A DNA stretch of 64,000 nt. It comes from an uncultured Dysosmobacter sp. (lineage in GTDB: Bacteria > Bacillota > Clostridia > Oscillospirales > Oscillospiraceae). The translations under genes were made by a program, and so were the position numbers. The stretch spans positions 4,360 through 68,359 of the forward strand of contig CAKTOO010000016.1 in the NCBI GenBank assembly GCA_934590165.1, given 5' to 3'. Shown in pieces: positions 27,794 to 34,661 of this stretch. The number at the start of each line of letters is the position of its first letter. Within the stretch, counting starts at the first letter, position 1. The notes below the pieces were generated by a model, which worked only from the letters and a program-made list of their open reading frames with translations, searched no databases and had not been told where the DNA came from.

Positions 27794-28113
27794 TCGGACA
27801 GGCCAAAAGGCTCGAGAGCGAGTTTCACCATCTCTCTGGCACGTGCATCCGCATTTCGGTATGCCAACAAAAGCTGGCGTTCTTCATCGGTCAGATGCTC
27901 ATCCTCCGGTCTGGTTCCGTAATTTAGGTAGTCCGTTGTGGTCCCAAGGACTTCTGCGATACGGGTCAAATGCTTGGACTTTGTACAGGATGCGGATTTT
28001 CTACGACGCCAGTCGCTCACGGTGTCATCTGATACGCCAACGGCGGCGGCAAAATCCTTTTGCTCTTTGAATTGTTTATCGACCAATTCAAAGATACGGT
28101 CAATGATGTCCAA
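27772..28113 (-). CDS. Prophage repressor (XRE/CI-like)
   Basis: 113 aa. The N-terminal HTH_3 spans residues 4-62, with QKDFAAAVGVSDDTVSDWR and LTRIAEVLGTTTDYLNYG. There is no peptidase domain, so unlike lambda CI it cannot self-cleave; induction would need another factor. Start: TTG at 28113, five bases after GGAGGTGG; the longer reading from 28128 would begin inside that ribosome site. It is divergent from the early genes across three operator palindromes, the place expected for the lysogeny repressor. Confidence 0.8.
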   Translation of the reverse strand: MDIIDRIFELVDKQFKEQKDFAAAVGVSDDTVSDWRRRKSASCTKSKHLTRIAEVLGTTTDYLNYGTRPEDEHLTDEERQLLLAYRNADARAREMVKLALEPFGLSDASEEAM

Positions 28114-28130
28114 TAAAACCACCTCCAAAA

Positions 28131-28223
28131 CGGAAAAATTCCGGCTGGTAATTTAGACAAGATTTACAAAAACGGAAAAATTCCGGAATTTATATTGACA
28201 ACCGGAAAAACTCCGTTTATAAC
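28131..28223 (+). promoter_or_regulatory. Divergent control region: three operators and early promoter
   Basis: Three 13-bp palindromic sites: CGGAAAAATTCCG at 28131-28143 and at 28173-28185, and CGGAAAAACTCCG at 28203-28215. The rightward promoter has TTGACA (28195-28200), 17-base spacer and TATAAC (28218-28223); the third operator fills the spacer, so repressor binding should block it. The first operator lies just before the repressor ribosome site and could give autoregulation. Confidence 0.8.
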
Positions 28224-28271
28224 TATGCTTGTAAAGCATAAGCAGAACCAAAAAAAGAAAGGAGAATCGAT

Positions 28272-28442
28272 ATGACTGCGTTAGAAAACGAGAAAAAACG
28301 CGAGGTGCTGAACGCTGCGGCTGATTTTGCACTGCGTGTTATGGAAGGCAATGCATGCACTCCGCAGGAAACGGCTGTCCTTCCGGCTGTTCTTGACCTT
28401 TTGTTTTTGGAAGAAAAAGAGAAGGTACGCCAAGACTTATAA
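28272..28442 (+). CDS. Small early protein, first gene of the rightward operon
   Basis: 56 aa, mainly helical and acidic (MTALENEKKREVLNAAADF start). AAAGGAGAATCGAT precedes the ATG, and it lies about 40 bases after the early promoter, the position of a Cro or antirepressor-like gene, but it has no recognisable HTH. Unknown function. Confidence 0.6.
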   Translation: MTALENEKKREVLNAAADFALRVMEGNACTPQETAVLPAVLDLLFLEEKEKVRQDL

Positions 28443-28652
28443 ATTCCCCTGATTGAGAATTTCAGCAAGAGAGGTTTTCACGGCCTCCCGAATCGCCTGG
28501 TTGTTGAGTTCAAAGACAGCTTTCACGCGGAGCCAACTGTATTCGTTCGCAAATGCAGCAGGATAAAGCTCCATCGAGACCTTTTGCTGTATCTGAGCCA
28601 GTTCACGGTCAAAACAAGTGTCTACGATTTTTTCAATTTCTTGGCGTTTCAT
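28437..28652 (-). CDS. Small minus-strand protein inside the early region
   Basis: 71 aa, helical, charged (MKRQEIEKIVDTCFDRELAQ start). It has GGGAGG before the ATG and its own near-consensus promoter at 28710-28738. It overlaps the end of the preceding plus-strand gene by six bases, tail to tail. It is read against the early operon, so it is probably expressed in the lysogen. No family recognised. Confidence 0.6.
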   Translation of the reverse strand: MKRQEIEKIVDTCFDRELAQIQQKVSMELYPAAFANEYSWLRVKAVFELNNQAIREAVKTSLAEILNQGNL

Positions 28653-28709
28653 ACGTTGGCCTCCCGGTCCTCGCTTTTTTCTTTTTGCATGTGCTTATGC
28701 TTAATTTGC

Positions 28710-28738
28710 ATTTTACCACGTTACAAAAAATTTGACAA
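28710..28738 (-). promoter_or_regulatory. Minus-strand promoter in the early region
   Basis: TTGTCA (28738-28733), 17-base spacer, TAAAAT (28715-28710), driving the 71-aa gene. Confidence 0.7.
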
Positions 28739-28753
28739 GGAGGTGAGGACTGC

Positions 28754-28948
28754 TTGAACCGAATTCGACAGCTGCGGGAGGAGAAAGGCATGACGCAGCA
28801 GCAGCTGGCGGATGCCCTGGGCATCAACCAGAGCACCGTGGACCGGTACGAAAAGGGCATTATTGAGCTGCGGCTGACCGTGGCCATGCGGATCATCGCT
28901 GTCCTGGGATGCACCATGAGCCAGCTGACGGGACAGGATATTGCATGA
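28754..28948 (+). CDS. Cro-like XRE-family regulator
   Basis: 64 aa, almost entirely an HTH_3 domain: REEKGMTQQQLADALGINQS then TVDRYEKG. TTG start, 10 bases after AAGGAGG. A small single-domain XRE protein early in the rightward operon is a good Cro candidate, opposing the repressor at the three operators. Confidence 0.75.
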   Translation: MNRIRQLREEKGMTQQQLADALGINQSTVDRYEKGIIELRLTVAMRIIAVLGCTMSQLTGQDIA

Positions 28949-28961
28949 GAAAGGAGACAGT

Positions 28962-29270
28962 ATGCTGACACTGAAGGACATTGAGAACATGGACCGGTCC
29001 ACACTGACGCCGGCCATTGTTTCCAGTTATCTTGGCTGCGACCAGCAGACGCTGCGGCTCCAGGCCCGCCTCCGGCCGGACCTGCTGGGCTTCCCTGTTG
29101 TGTGCGTCGGCAGCCGGGTGAAGATCCCCAAGGAGCCGTTCCTGGCGTTCTGCCGGGGCGAGATCGACATGAGGAGGAAGCATGAGACCTGTATCAAGGG
29201 AAGAGATGTTCGAGCAGCTGGACTTTCGGCGGAAAATGCTGCGGCGAAAATGTCTCGAATATGTCGATAA
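28962..29270 (+). CDS. Small HTH/excisionase-like DNA-binding protein
   Basis: 102 aa from the ATG at 28962, which follows AAAGGAGAC. The segment TPAIVSSYLGCDQQTLRLQA with PVVCVGSRVKIPKEPFLAF resembles the excisionase/MerR-like winged HTH that phages use for Xis or regulators. The last ~30 codons overlap the next gene in another frame. Confidence 0.6.
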   Translation: MLTLKDIENMDRSTLTPAIVSSYLGCDQQTLRLQARLRPDLLGFPVVCVGSRVKIPKEPFLAFCRGEIDMRRKHETCIKGRDVRAAGLSAENAAAKMSRICR

Positions 29271-29451
29271 GCAATTTTGGGAAATTGCGGAAGATTTTTA
29301 TCAAGAGCTTGTTGGCGTGGAAGAGTTTGCCGAATCTATCGGTCTGATGGACGATAATCGCGCGGAACGGGAGAAACTGCGCGAATATATGCTTTCGTGC
29401 AAATACCGTACCACAAAAAAGGAGGAAATACCATGCCGGGAGAGTACCTGA
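29182..29451 (+). CDS. Small charged helical protein
   Basis: 89 aa, ATG at 29182 after GAGGAGGAAG. Rich in Glu, Arg and aromatic residues (EYVDKQFWEIAEDFYQELVG). It overlaps both neighbours, as expected in a packed early operon. The local DNA is more AT-rich than the flanks. Unknown function. Confidence 0.55.
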   Translation: MRPVSREEMFEQLDFRRKMLRRKCLEYVDKQFWEIAEDFYQELVGVEEFAESIGLMDDNRAEREKLREYMLSCKYRTTKKEEIPCREST

Positions 29452-30014
29452 ATCCGTACCAAAAGGCACGGAAAACGACCTGTTTGACCCAGGAACAGGC
29501 AGCGGAGCGGCTTGGACTTTCCGCTGAAAGTCTGAAACAATATGAGCTGGGCAAGCGTGTGCCATCCAATGGGGTGGTCTGGCAGATGGTGCAGATCTAC
29601 GATACATCGTGGCTGGCGCTGGAGCATCTGCGGGATACCTCGGAGGCCCTTGGCGTTTTGCCGGAGGTGACCGTGCAGAGCCTTCCGACGGCAGCCATCC
29701 AGCTGATCAACCGGGTGCTGGACTTTGCGGACCGGCATCGGGACCGGCAGCTGCTCCGCATCGCAGAGGACGGCGTGATCGACGAGGCGGAGCGGCCTGA
29801 GTTTGACGACATCGTCCGAGATCTGGACGGCATCGTCGGCGCGGCGCTGCAGGTCAAATTTACGCCGGGCATAAAAAAAGGCCGCCTGGATGTGGGCGCA
29901 TCCAAGCGGCAGGACCTCGGACTTGCGTCAGAGATCAATCGCAAGAATAATATACCACACATGCGAGCTGGACGCAAGCATAATTTTGCCCGGGAGGGAG
30001 GTGCCCTCCTGTGA
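29433..30014 (+). CDS. XRE-family early regulator with C-terminal extension
   Basis: 193 aa from the ATG at 29433 (GGAGGAAATACC upstream). HTH_3 at residues 8-65: TCLTQEQAAERLGLSAESLK and QYELGKRVPS. The remaining 125 residues are helical with many Asp/Arg and no known domain. Fourth HTH gene of the early region. Confidence 0.7.
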   Translation: MPGEYLNPYQKARKTTCLTQEQAAERLGLSAESLKQYELGKRVPSNGVVWQMVQIYDTSWLALEHLRDTSEALGVLPEVTVQSLPTAAIQLINRVLDFADRHRDRQLLRIAEDGVIDEAERPEFDDIVRDLDGIVGAALQVKFTPGIKKGRLDVGASKRQDLGLASEINRKNNIPHMRAGRKHNFAREGGALL

Positions 30015-30109
30015 GCGGGACGGCGTTTGTGTTCATGCTGATCGGCGTGGCCACCGTGAGCTACAAGTTCGTGGCTTTCGTGGCCCGCCTGGACAAAGGG
30101 AGAGGGTGA
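30011..30109 (+). CDS. 32-aa membrane peptide
   Basis: GTG at 30011, overlapping the upstream stop by four bases and preceded by GGGAGGGAGG. The peptide has one hydrophobic helix (FVFMLIGVATVSYKFVAFVA) and a basic tail. It could be a small membrane factor. Length alone makes it uncertain. Confidence 0.45.
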   Translation: MSGTAFVFMLIGVATVSYKFVAFVARLDKGRG

Positions 30110-30113
30110 GAGT

Positions 30114-30872
30114 TTGGAGGAGCCTATCCGGTCCCCTGCATATTTTGCCATCATCACGGGGCCGGTCCTGGACAATCGCGAGCTGGCGGCAAATGCCAAG
30201 ATCTTGTACGCGAGCATCACCTCCATGACGGACAGCAAGGGCTATTGCTGGGCCAGCAACCAGTATCTGGCGGACCGCTTTGGGTGGGGCGAGCGGACGG
30301 TGACACGTCTGATCGCCCAGCTCCAGAAGCTTGGATTCATCCGGACGGTGATGGTGCTCAACGAGCAAACGCGGAAGATGGAGCGGCGCATATACATCGG
30401 AAATTACGCTGCGGAGGGTGTAGCCAAAATTGGCGACCCCTGCCAAAATTGGCGAGGTGGTGTAGCCAAAAATGGCGACCCCTATTATATGTTGAATAAT
30501 AAACTAGATAATACCCCCCTTAATCCCCCCACAGGGGGGAACCGCACCGGCAGTCGTAAAGGAGCCAAAAAAACAGCAGCTTGGATGCCGGAGCGGTTCG
30601 AGGCCTTCTGGTTCTGGTATCGGACCCATGTTCGGAATGAGGACCGGCAGGGGGCTATCCGGGCATGGGACCGGCTCAAGCCGGATGATGCACTGATCGC
30701 CCGCATCGGACGGGCCCTGCAAAAGCAGCTGTCCACGGAGCTGTGGGCGTCCGGAAAGGGACGGCCCTACGCAGCCACATACCTCAACAACGCCCGCTGG
30801 GAGGACGCGGAGGGCCTTCTTTCGGTGCCTGCCGCATCTCCGCCTGAGCAGGAGGTGTTTGGATGGCAATGA
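30114..30872 (+). CDS. Phage replication initiator (winged-helix replisome organiser)
   Basis: 252 aa. The N-terminal winged HTH (about residues 20-95: NAKILYASITSMTD, YLADRFGWGERTVTRLIAQL) is typical of replisome-organiser proteins that bind the phage origin. The middle (101-140) is encoded by the iteron array and AT-rich segment. The C-terminal part (150-250: MPERFEAFWFWYRTHVRNED) resembles helicase-loader regions of such proteins. TTG start after GAGAGGG. DnaB follows directly, so this protein probably opens the origin within its own gene and loads the helicase, as lambda O does. Confidence 0.8.
   Translation: MEEPIRSPAYFAIITGPVLDNRELAANAKILYASITSMTDSKGYCWASNQYLADRFGWGERTVTRLIAQLQKLGFIRTVMVLNEQTRKMERRIYIGNYAAEGVAKIGDPCQNWRGGVAKNGDPYYMLNNKLDNTPLNPPTGGNRTGSRKGAKKTAAWMPERFEAFWFWYRTHVRNEDRQGAIRAWDRLKPDDALIARIGRALQKQLSTELWASGKGRPYAATYLNNARWEDAEGLLSVPAASPPEQEVFGWQ
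30423..30513 (+). other. Candidate prophage replication origin: iterons plus AT-rich tract
   Basis: Three copies of GCCAAAAWTGGCGA at 30423-30436, 30442-30455 and 30465-30478; the first and third are followed by CCCC. Each contains an inverted repeat (GCCAA/TTGGC). An AT-rich stretch at 30483-30513 follows at once, in a GC-rich setting, as expected for a DNA-unwinding element. It lies inside the initiator gene. Confidence 0.65.
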
Positions 30873-32263
30873 CATCCCAGGAAAAACGGGACGGCTCTTT
30901 GGAGGCGGAGCGTGCTGTCATTGGTGCCATGCTCATTGAACCCGGCATCGTGCGGGACGTTGTGGGCAAGGTGGCTGCAGAGGACTTTCTGCATCCAACC
31001 AACCGCTTGATCTTCCAGACGGCCAGAGCATTGTTCCGGGCCGGCGAGCCGGTGGACGGCATCACTATCCGGGGACGTATCGGCCAGCAGTATTCGGACT
31101 ATCTGGTCCAGCTGATGGAGATCACGCCCACGGCCGCCAACTGGACCGAGTACGCTGACCTGATGCACGAACAGACTACGCTGGCCCGTATACGCGCCCT
31201 TGCGGACAAGCTGACGGCCGCTGTGACCCTGGAGGACTGCCGGCCGGTATGCGCCGATCTGGGTCAGCTCCTGGCGGACGGCCGCAAAGTGGATGCCTGG
31301 AACATGCGGGAAATGCTGGACGATTTCTTTCCCAGCCAGGACCCGGATGCTCCGGCGCCGGAGTACATCACCACAGGTATTCGGGAAATCGACGAGGGCT
31401 CCTTCACGGAGCGCGGCGATGTCGTGATGATCGGCGGTTATCCCTCTGACGGCAAGACGGCCCTGGCGCTGATGTTCGCCTATCACATGGCAGCGGACCA
31501 TAAGGTTGGCTTTTTTAGTCTGGAAACCAGCAAGCAAAAGGTCCGGGACCGCATGATGGCCCACGTTGCGCAGGTGGATTTTAACGGCATCAAGCGCCGC
31601 ACCCTCAGCGACGCGGATTGGACCGCAATCGCGGACCGGTCCGCCGACTGGTCAAAGCGGGACCTGACTGTGCTGCGGGCTTCCGGCATGACGGCCACGG
31701 AGATTGAGGCCGTCAGCCAGGCATACGGGTTTGAGATCATCTTCATCGACTACATCCAGCTGGTGCAGCCGGAGACAGACCGACGGGCGCCCCGCAGCGA
31801 GCAGATGGCGGATGTGTCCCGTTCCCTGCATGCCTGGGCCCAAAAGTCCCAGACGCTGGTGGTGGAGTTAGCCCAGCTGACCAGGCAGGAGCGTTCCGGC
31901 GGCTGGCGGGAGCCGGATATGCATGACCTCAAGGAGACCGGCCAGTTTGAGCAGGACGCGGACATTATCTTCCTGATCTACCGTCCAAACCCAAAAAATG
32001 AGGACCTTGACCAGGAGAAAAACCGAGTCCTGAGCATCGCAAAAAACAAAGAATATCGGCGCGGGAAGTGGCCGCTGTACTTTGACGGCGCCCGCCAGAC
32101 GTTTTCCATTGGCGTTGGTGACGACGGAAAGACGGTATTGCGGCAGCTGGTATCCGCTGGGAAGCAGGCGAAGGCGAAAGCCAGGGCCGAAGCCCGGGGG
32201 CAGCAGACTATGGCGGAATTTCAGGAGCTTCCGGCCAGTGAGGCAAAGGACGTTCCGTTTTGA
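30863..32263 (+). CDS. dnaB: Replicative DNA helicase, DnaB family
   Basis: 466 aa. An N-terminal DnaB domain (residues 10-110: SLEAERAVIGAMLIEP) precedes a RecA-like helicase domain with Walker A GGYPSDGKT (191-199) and Walker B IIFIDYIQLV near 285-294, then ELAQLTRQERSGG and LKETGQFEQDADIIFLIYR. It unwinds prophage DNA at the fork. The ATG overlaps the end of the initiator gene. It is somewhat longer than host DnaB only at its Ala/Lys-rich C-terminus. Confidence 0.93.
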   Translation: MAMTSQEKRDGSLEAERAVIGAMLIEPGIVRDVVGKVAAEDFLHPTNRLIFQTARALFRAGEPVDGITIRGRIGQQYSDYLVQLMEITPTAANWTEYADLMHEQTTLARIRALADKLTAAVTLEDCRPVCADLGQLLADGRKVDAWNMREMLDDFFPSQDPDAPAPEYITTGIREIDEGSFTERGDVVMIGGYPSDGKTALALMFAYHMAADHKVGFFSLETSKQKVRDRMMAHVAQVDFNGIKRRTLSDADWTAIADRSADWSKRDLTVLRASGMTATEIEAVSQAYGFEIIFIDYIQLVQPETDRRAPRSEQMADVSRSLHAWAQKSQTLVVELAQLTRQERSGGWREPDMHDLKETGQFEQDADIIFLIYRPNPKNEDLDQEKNRVLSIAKNKEYRRGKWPLYFDGARQTFSIGVGDDGKTVLRQLVSAGKQAKAKARAEARGQQTMAEFQELPASEAKDVPF

Positions 32264-32274
32264 GGAGTGACATC

Positions 32275-32535
32275 TTGTACATCGGACAGCAATTGATGCT
32301 TGTGCCCACCATTTACGGTGGATTTGGCGATGAACTGCGGGAGCCACATCCCTGCCGGGTAGTGTATATCAACCAGGCGCACCGGTACTACGTGGTGGAG
32401 TTCGACTATAACGGCCGCAAATTCCGGGAGGCGTTTCACATGGAACCGCCGAAAGCACCGGAGCCGGAGGAAAAATCCAAGGGCTTCCACCGGAAGCACG
32501 GACCGACTTACGGCATCCCGAGAATGCGCTGGTAG
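32275..32535 (+). CDS. Small basic protein downstream of dnaB
   Basis: 86 aa from TTG at 32275, which follows TGAGGAGTG. Predicted small beta-rich domain (LMLVPTIYGG, RYYVVEFDYNGRKFREAF) with a basic, Pro-rich tail. No known family. Confidence 0.55.
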   Translation: MYIGQQLMLVPTIYGGFGDELREPHPCRVVYINQAHRYYVVEFDYNGRKFREAFHMEPPKAPEPEEKSKGFHRKHGPTYGIPRMRW

Positions 32536-32560
32536 ACGAAATTGAGAGAGGATGAAGTAC

Positions 32561-33340
32561 ATGAGATCGATCGCGATTATGAACAACAAGGGCGGCGTCG
32601 GCAAGACTGTCACCGCCATCAACTTGGCGGACATCCTGGTCCGGGACCACAACAAGCGGGTAGTGCTGGTGGATTGTGATGGACAGATGAATCTTACCCG
32701 GTTTTTCCTGCCGGCGTTTGACCCGGAGATCAACGTCAATCTGGCGGATATTTTGCTGGGAGACGGAGAGGCGGTATGGAGTGACAATGTGGTCTCTCTG
32801 CAGCCGCGCCTGGACCTGCTTGCGGCATCCCAGGACCTGTATGACTTGGACCGCCGGGCAATCCAGTTCGGCAAAAATGGCTTTGTACGGCTTGATGATT
32901 TTGTCGTTTGCGCCCGGGAGGATGGCGAAGTGGATTACATGATCTTTGACTGCCCGCCCGGCTACACGGTCGCCAGCGTGGGCGCGTTGAATGCGGCAGA
33001 CGAGGTGGTGATCCCCATGCTGCTGGATGGCTTTTCCCACACCGGCATGGAGGACATGCAGCGTCAGATCGACGTACTGGGACGCACCAATCCGTGTATC
33101 CGCGTTGCCGGCGTGCTGCTGACCCAGTGGCACAACAGCGAAGTGGTACGGCAGGGCGAAGCTCTTATCCGCGGCATGAACGTCCCTGTATTCCGGCAGA
33201 CCATTCGCCGGACGGACAAGGTTCCGGAGAGTACATACGACCGCCAGCCTATGTCTGTATATAGCCCCACCAGCGCGGCGGCCAGAGATTACCGTGCGTG
33301 GGTAGAGGAGCTCTTGGGAAAGGAGGCAGCCCATGTTTGA
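32561..33340 (+). CDS. ParA/Soj-family ATPase
   Basis: 259 aa. Deviant Walker A KGGVGKT at residues 10-16, VDCDGQMNLTRFF (switch I) near 43-55 and YMIFDCPPGYTVAS near 130. It is a full-length ParA-type partition ATPase. ATG at 32561, with AGAGAGG about nine bases upstream. The next gene, overlapping by eight bases, encodes a DUF3102 coiled-coil protein, so they form a pair. Such pairs occur in integrated elements and plasmids; they may stabilise an excised form. Confidence 0.9.
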   Translation: MRSIAIMNNKGGVGKTVTAINLADILVRDHNKRVVLVDCDGQMNLTRFFLPAFDPEINVNLADILLGDGEAVWSDNVVSLQPRLDLLAASQDLYDLDRRAIQFGKNGFVRLDDFVVCAREDGEVDYMIFDCPPGYTVASVGALNAADEVVIPMLLDGFSHTGMEDMQRQIDVLGRTNPCIRVAGVLLTQWHNSEVVRQGEALIRGMNVPVFRQTIRRTDKVPESTYDRQPMSVYSPTSAAARDYRAWVEELLGKEAAHV

Positions 33341-34319
33341 TATTTCCAAATTTGCGGCTGAGCGTCAGGTGCCTTCTTCGGAGCGCAACATCGAGACCAT
33401 TACCACAGAGATTATCAAGCTGAAAGAGGATGCTGGCAACGCCATCATCGGAATCGGACAGTGTCTCATCGAAGCAAAGTCCATGCTTCCTCATGGGGAA
33501 TGGACACAATGGCTGACAGAGCGGGTGGAGTTTTCCGAACGGACCGCGCAGAACTTTATGAGGCTTGCGCGGGAGTGGTCAAATCCGCAGGCGCTTGCGG
33601 ATTTGGGAGCCACCAAAGCCTTGACGCTGTTGGCTTTGCCGCCGGAAGAGCGCCAGCAGTTTATTGAGGAAAATCACATCGTGGACGGAGAGGAAAAGAG
33701 CGTCATAGACATGACCTCCCGTGAGCTAGAGAAGGCCATCCGGGAGCGTGACGATGCACTCAAGGTTGCGGAGGTCGCCAAAGCGGATGCCAAGGCCGCA
33801 GAGGATAGCCGGTCCAAGATGGAAGCCGATATGGCGGCTCTGAAAAATCTCCAGATGAGTGCCCAGAATGCCGAGGAACAGGCCTGCCGGGATCTGGAAA
33901 GCGTCCGAGCGGAGCTGAAAGAGCTTCAGGAGAAACCTGTGGACGTTGCGGTCATGGAAGTGGACCAGACGGCCCTGGACAACGCCAGAAAGGAAGCCGA
34001 GGCCGGTATGCAGGCCAAGCTGGATAAGGCCGAGGAGGCCCGTAAAAAGGCCGAGGAGAAACGAAGAGAAGCGGAGGAGCAGGTTGCCGAACTTCAGCGG
34101 AAGCTGGATGCTGTGAAGTCTGAGGAGCGGAAAGCCGTTATCAGCGGTGACCGGGACCTTGCTACCTTTGAGCTGTTGTTCAACCAGGCGCAAGAGGTCG
34201 TCAACAAACTCCACGGTCTGCTGCTGAAGCTGAAAGGCCGGGAGGATACCGAGCTGGCCGGGAAAGTCGAAAAAGCCATGCTGGCCCTTGCGGACGCCAC
34301 GAGGAGGTGCGCGGAATGA
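33333..34319 (+). CDS. DUF3102 coiled-coil partner of ParA
   Basis: 328 aa. The N-terminal DUF3102 domain (residues 15-125: KEDAGNAIIGIGQCLIEAKS, LPHGEWTQWL, FSERTAQNFMRLAR) is predicted to bind DNA through an HTH. It is followed by a long Ala/Glu/Lys coiled coil (about 130-265) and a C-terminal helical part. It could be the centromere-binding partner of the ParA. Confidence 0.85.
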   Translation: MFDISKFAAERQVPSSERNIETITTEIIKLKEDAGNAIIGIGQCLIEAKSMLPHGEWTQWLTERVEFSERTAQNFMRLAREWSNPQALADLGATKALTLLALPPEERQQFIEENHIVDGEEKSVIDMTSRELEKAIRERDDALKVAEVAKADAKAAEDSRSKMEADMAALKNLQMSAQNAEEQACRDLESVRAELKELQEKPVDVAVMEVDQTALDNARKEAEAGMQAKLDKAEEARKKAEEKRREAEEQVAELQRKLDAVKSEERKAVISGDRDLATFELLFNQAQEVVNKLHGLLLKLKGREDTELAGKVEKAMLALADATRRCAE

Positions 34320-34657
34320 TGGAACTCGCCGTCAAAATGCTGCGGGAGCAGCAGAGCCTGGTAAAAGAGCGCTCCGCCCAGTGGATGGTTGCGGAGCAGC
34401 TCATGGACATCTGCCGGCAGGAGCCTGCCAGCGCGGAGCTGATTGCCCAGGACCTGGAGAATGCGTCCATGTCCATCGTGGAGGCGGAGAAGAAAATCAA
34501 GGCCTTCGCGGATAAGCACAAGACCGGGAGCTTTGCCTGTGTAACGCCTGCGGAGGCGGAGAACATCCTGCGGGAGTTCTACGGCTTGCCGAAACCGGGA
34601 GAACAGAAAAAGCCACATGGCGCCGTGATCCTAAACTTCGAGGACTTTCTGAGGTGA
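34316..34657 (+). CDS. PcfK-like protein
   Basis: 113 aa, helical and acidic. Blocks such as MDICRQEPASAELIAQDLEN and CVTPAEAENILREFYGL match small phage/plasmid PcfK-like proteins that are nearly always paired with PcfJ. GAGGAGGTG precedes the ATG, and the gene overlaps the DUF3102 stop. Function unknown. Confidence 0.65.
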   Translation: MMELAVKMLREQQSLVKERSAQWMVAEQLMDICRQEPASAELIAQDLENASMSIVEAEKKIKAFADKHKTGSFACVTPAEAENILREFYGLPKPGEQKKPHGAVILNFEDFLR

Positions 34658-34661
34658 CGTC

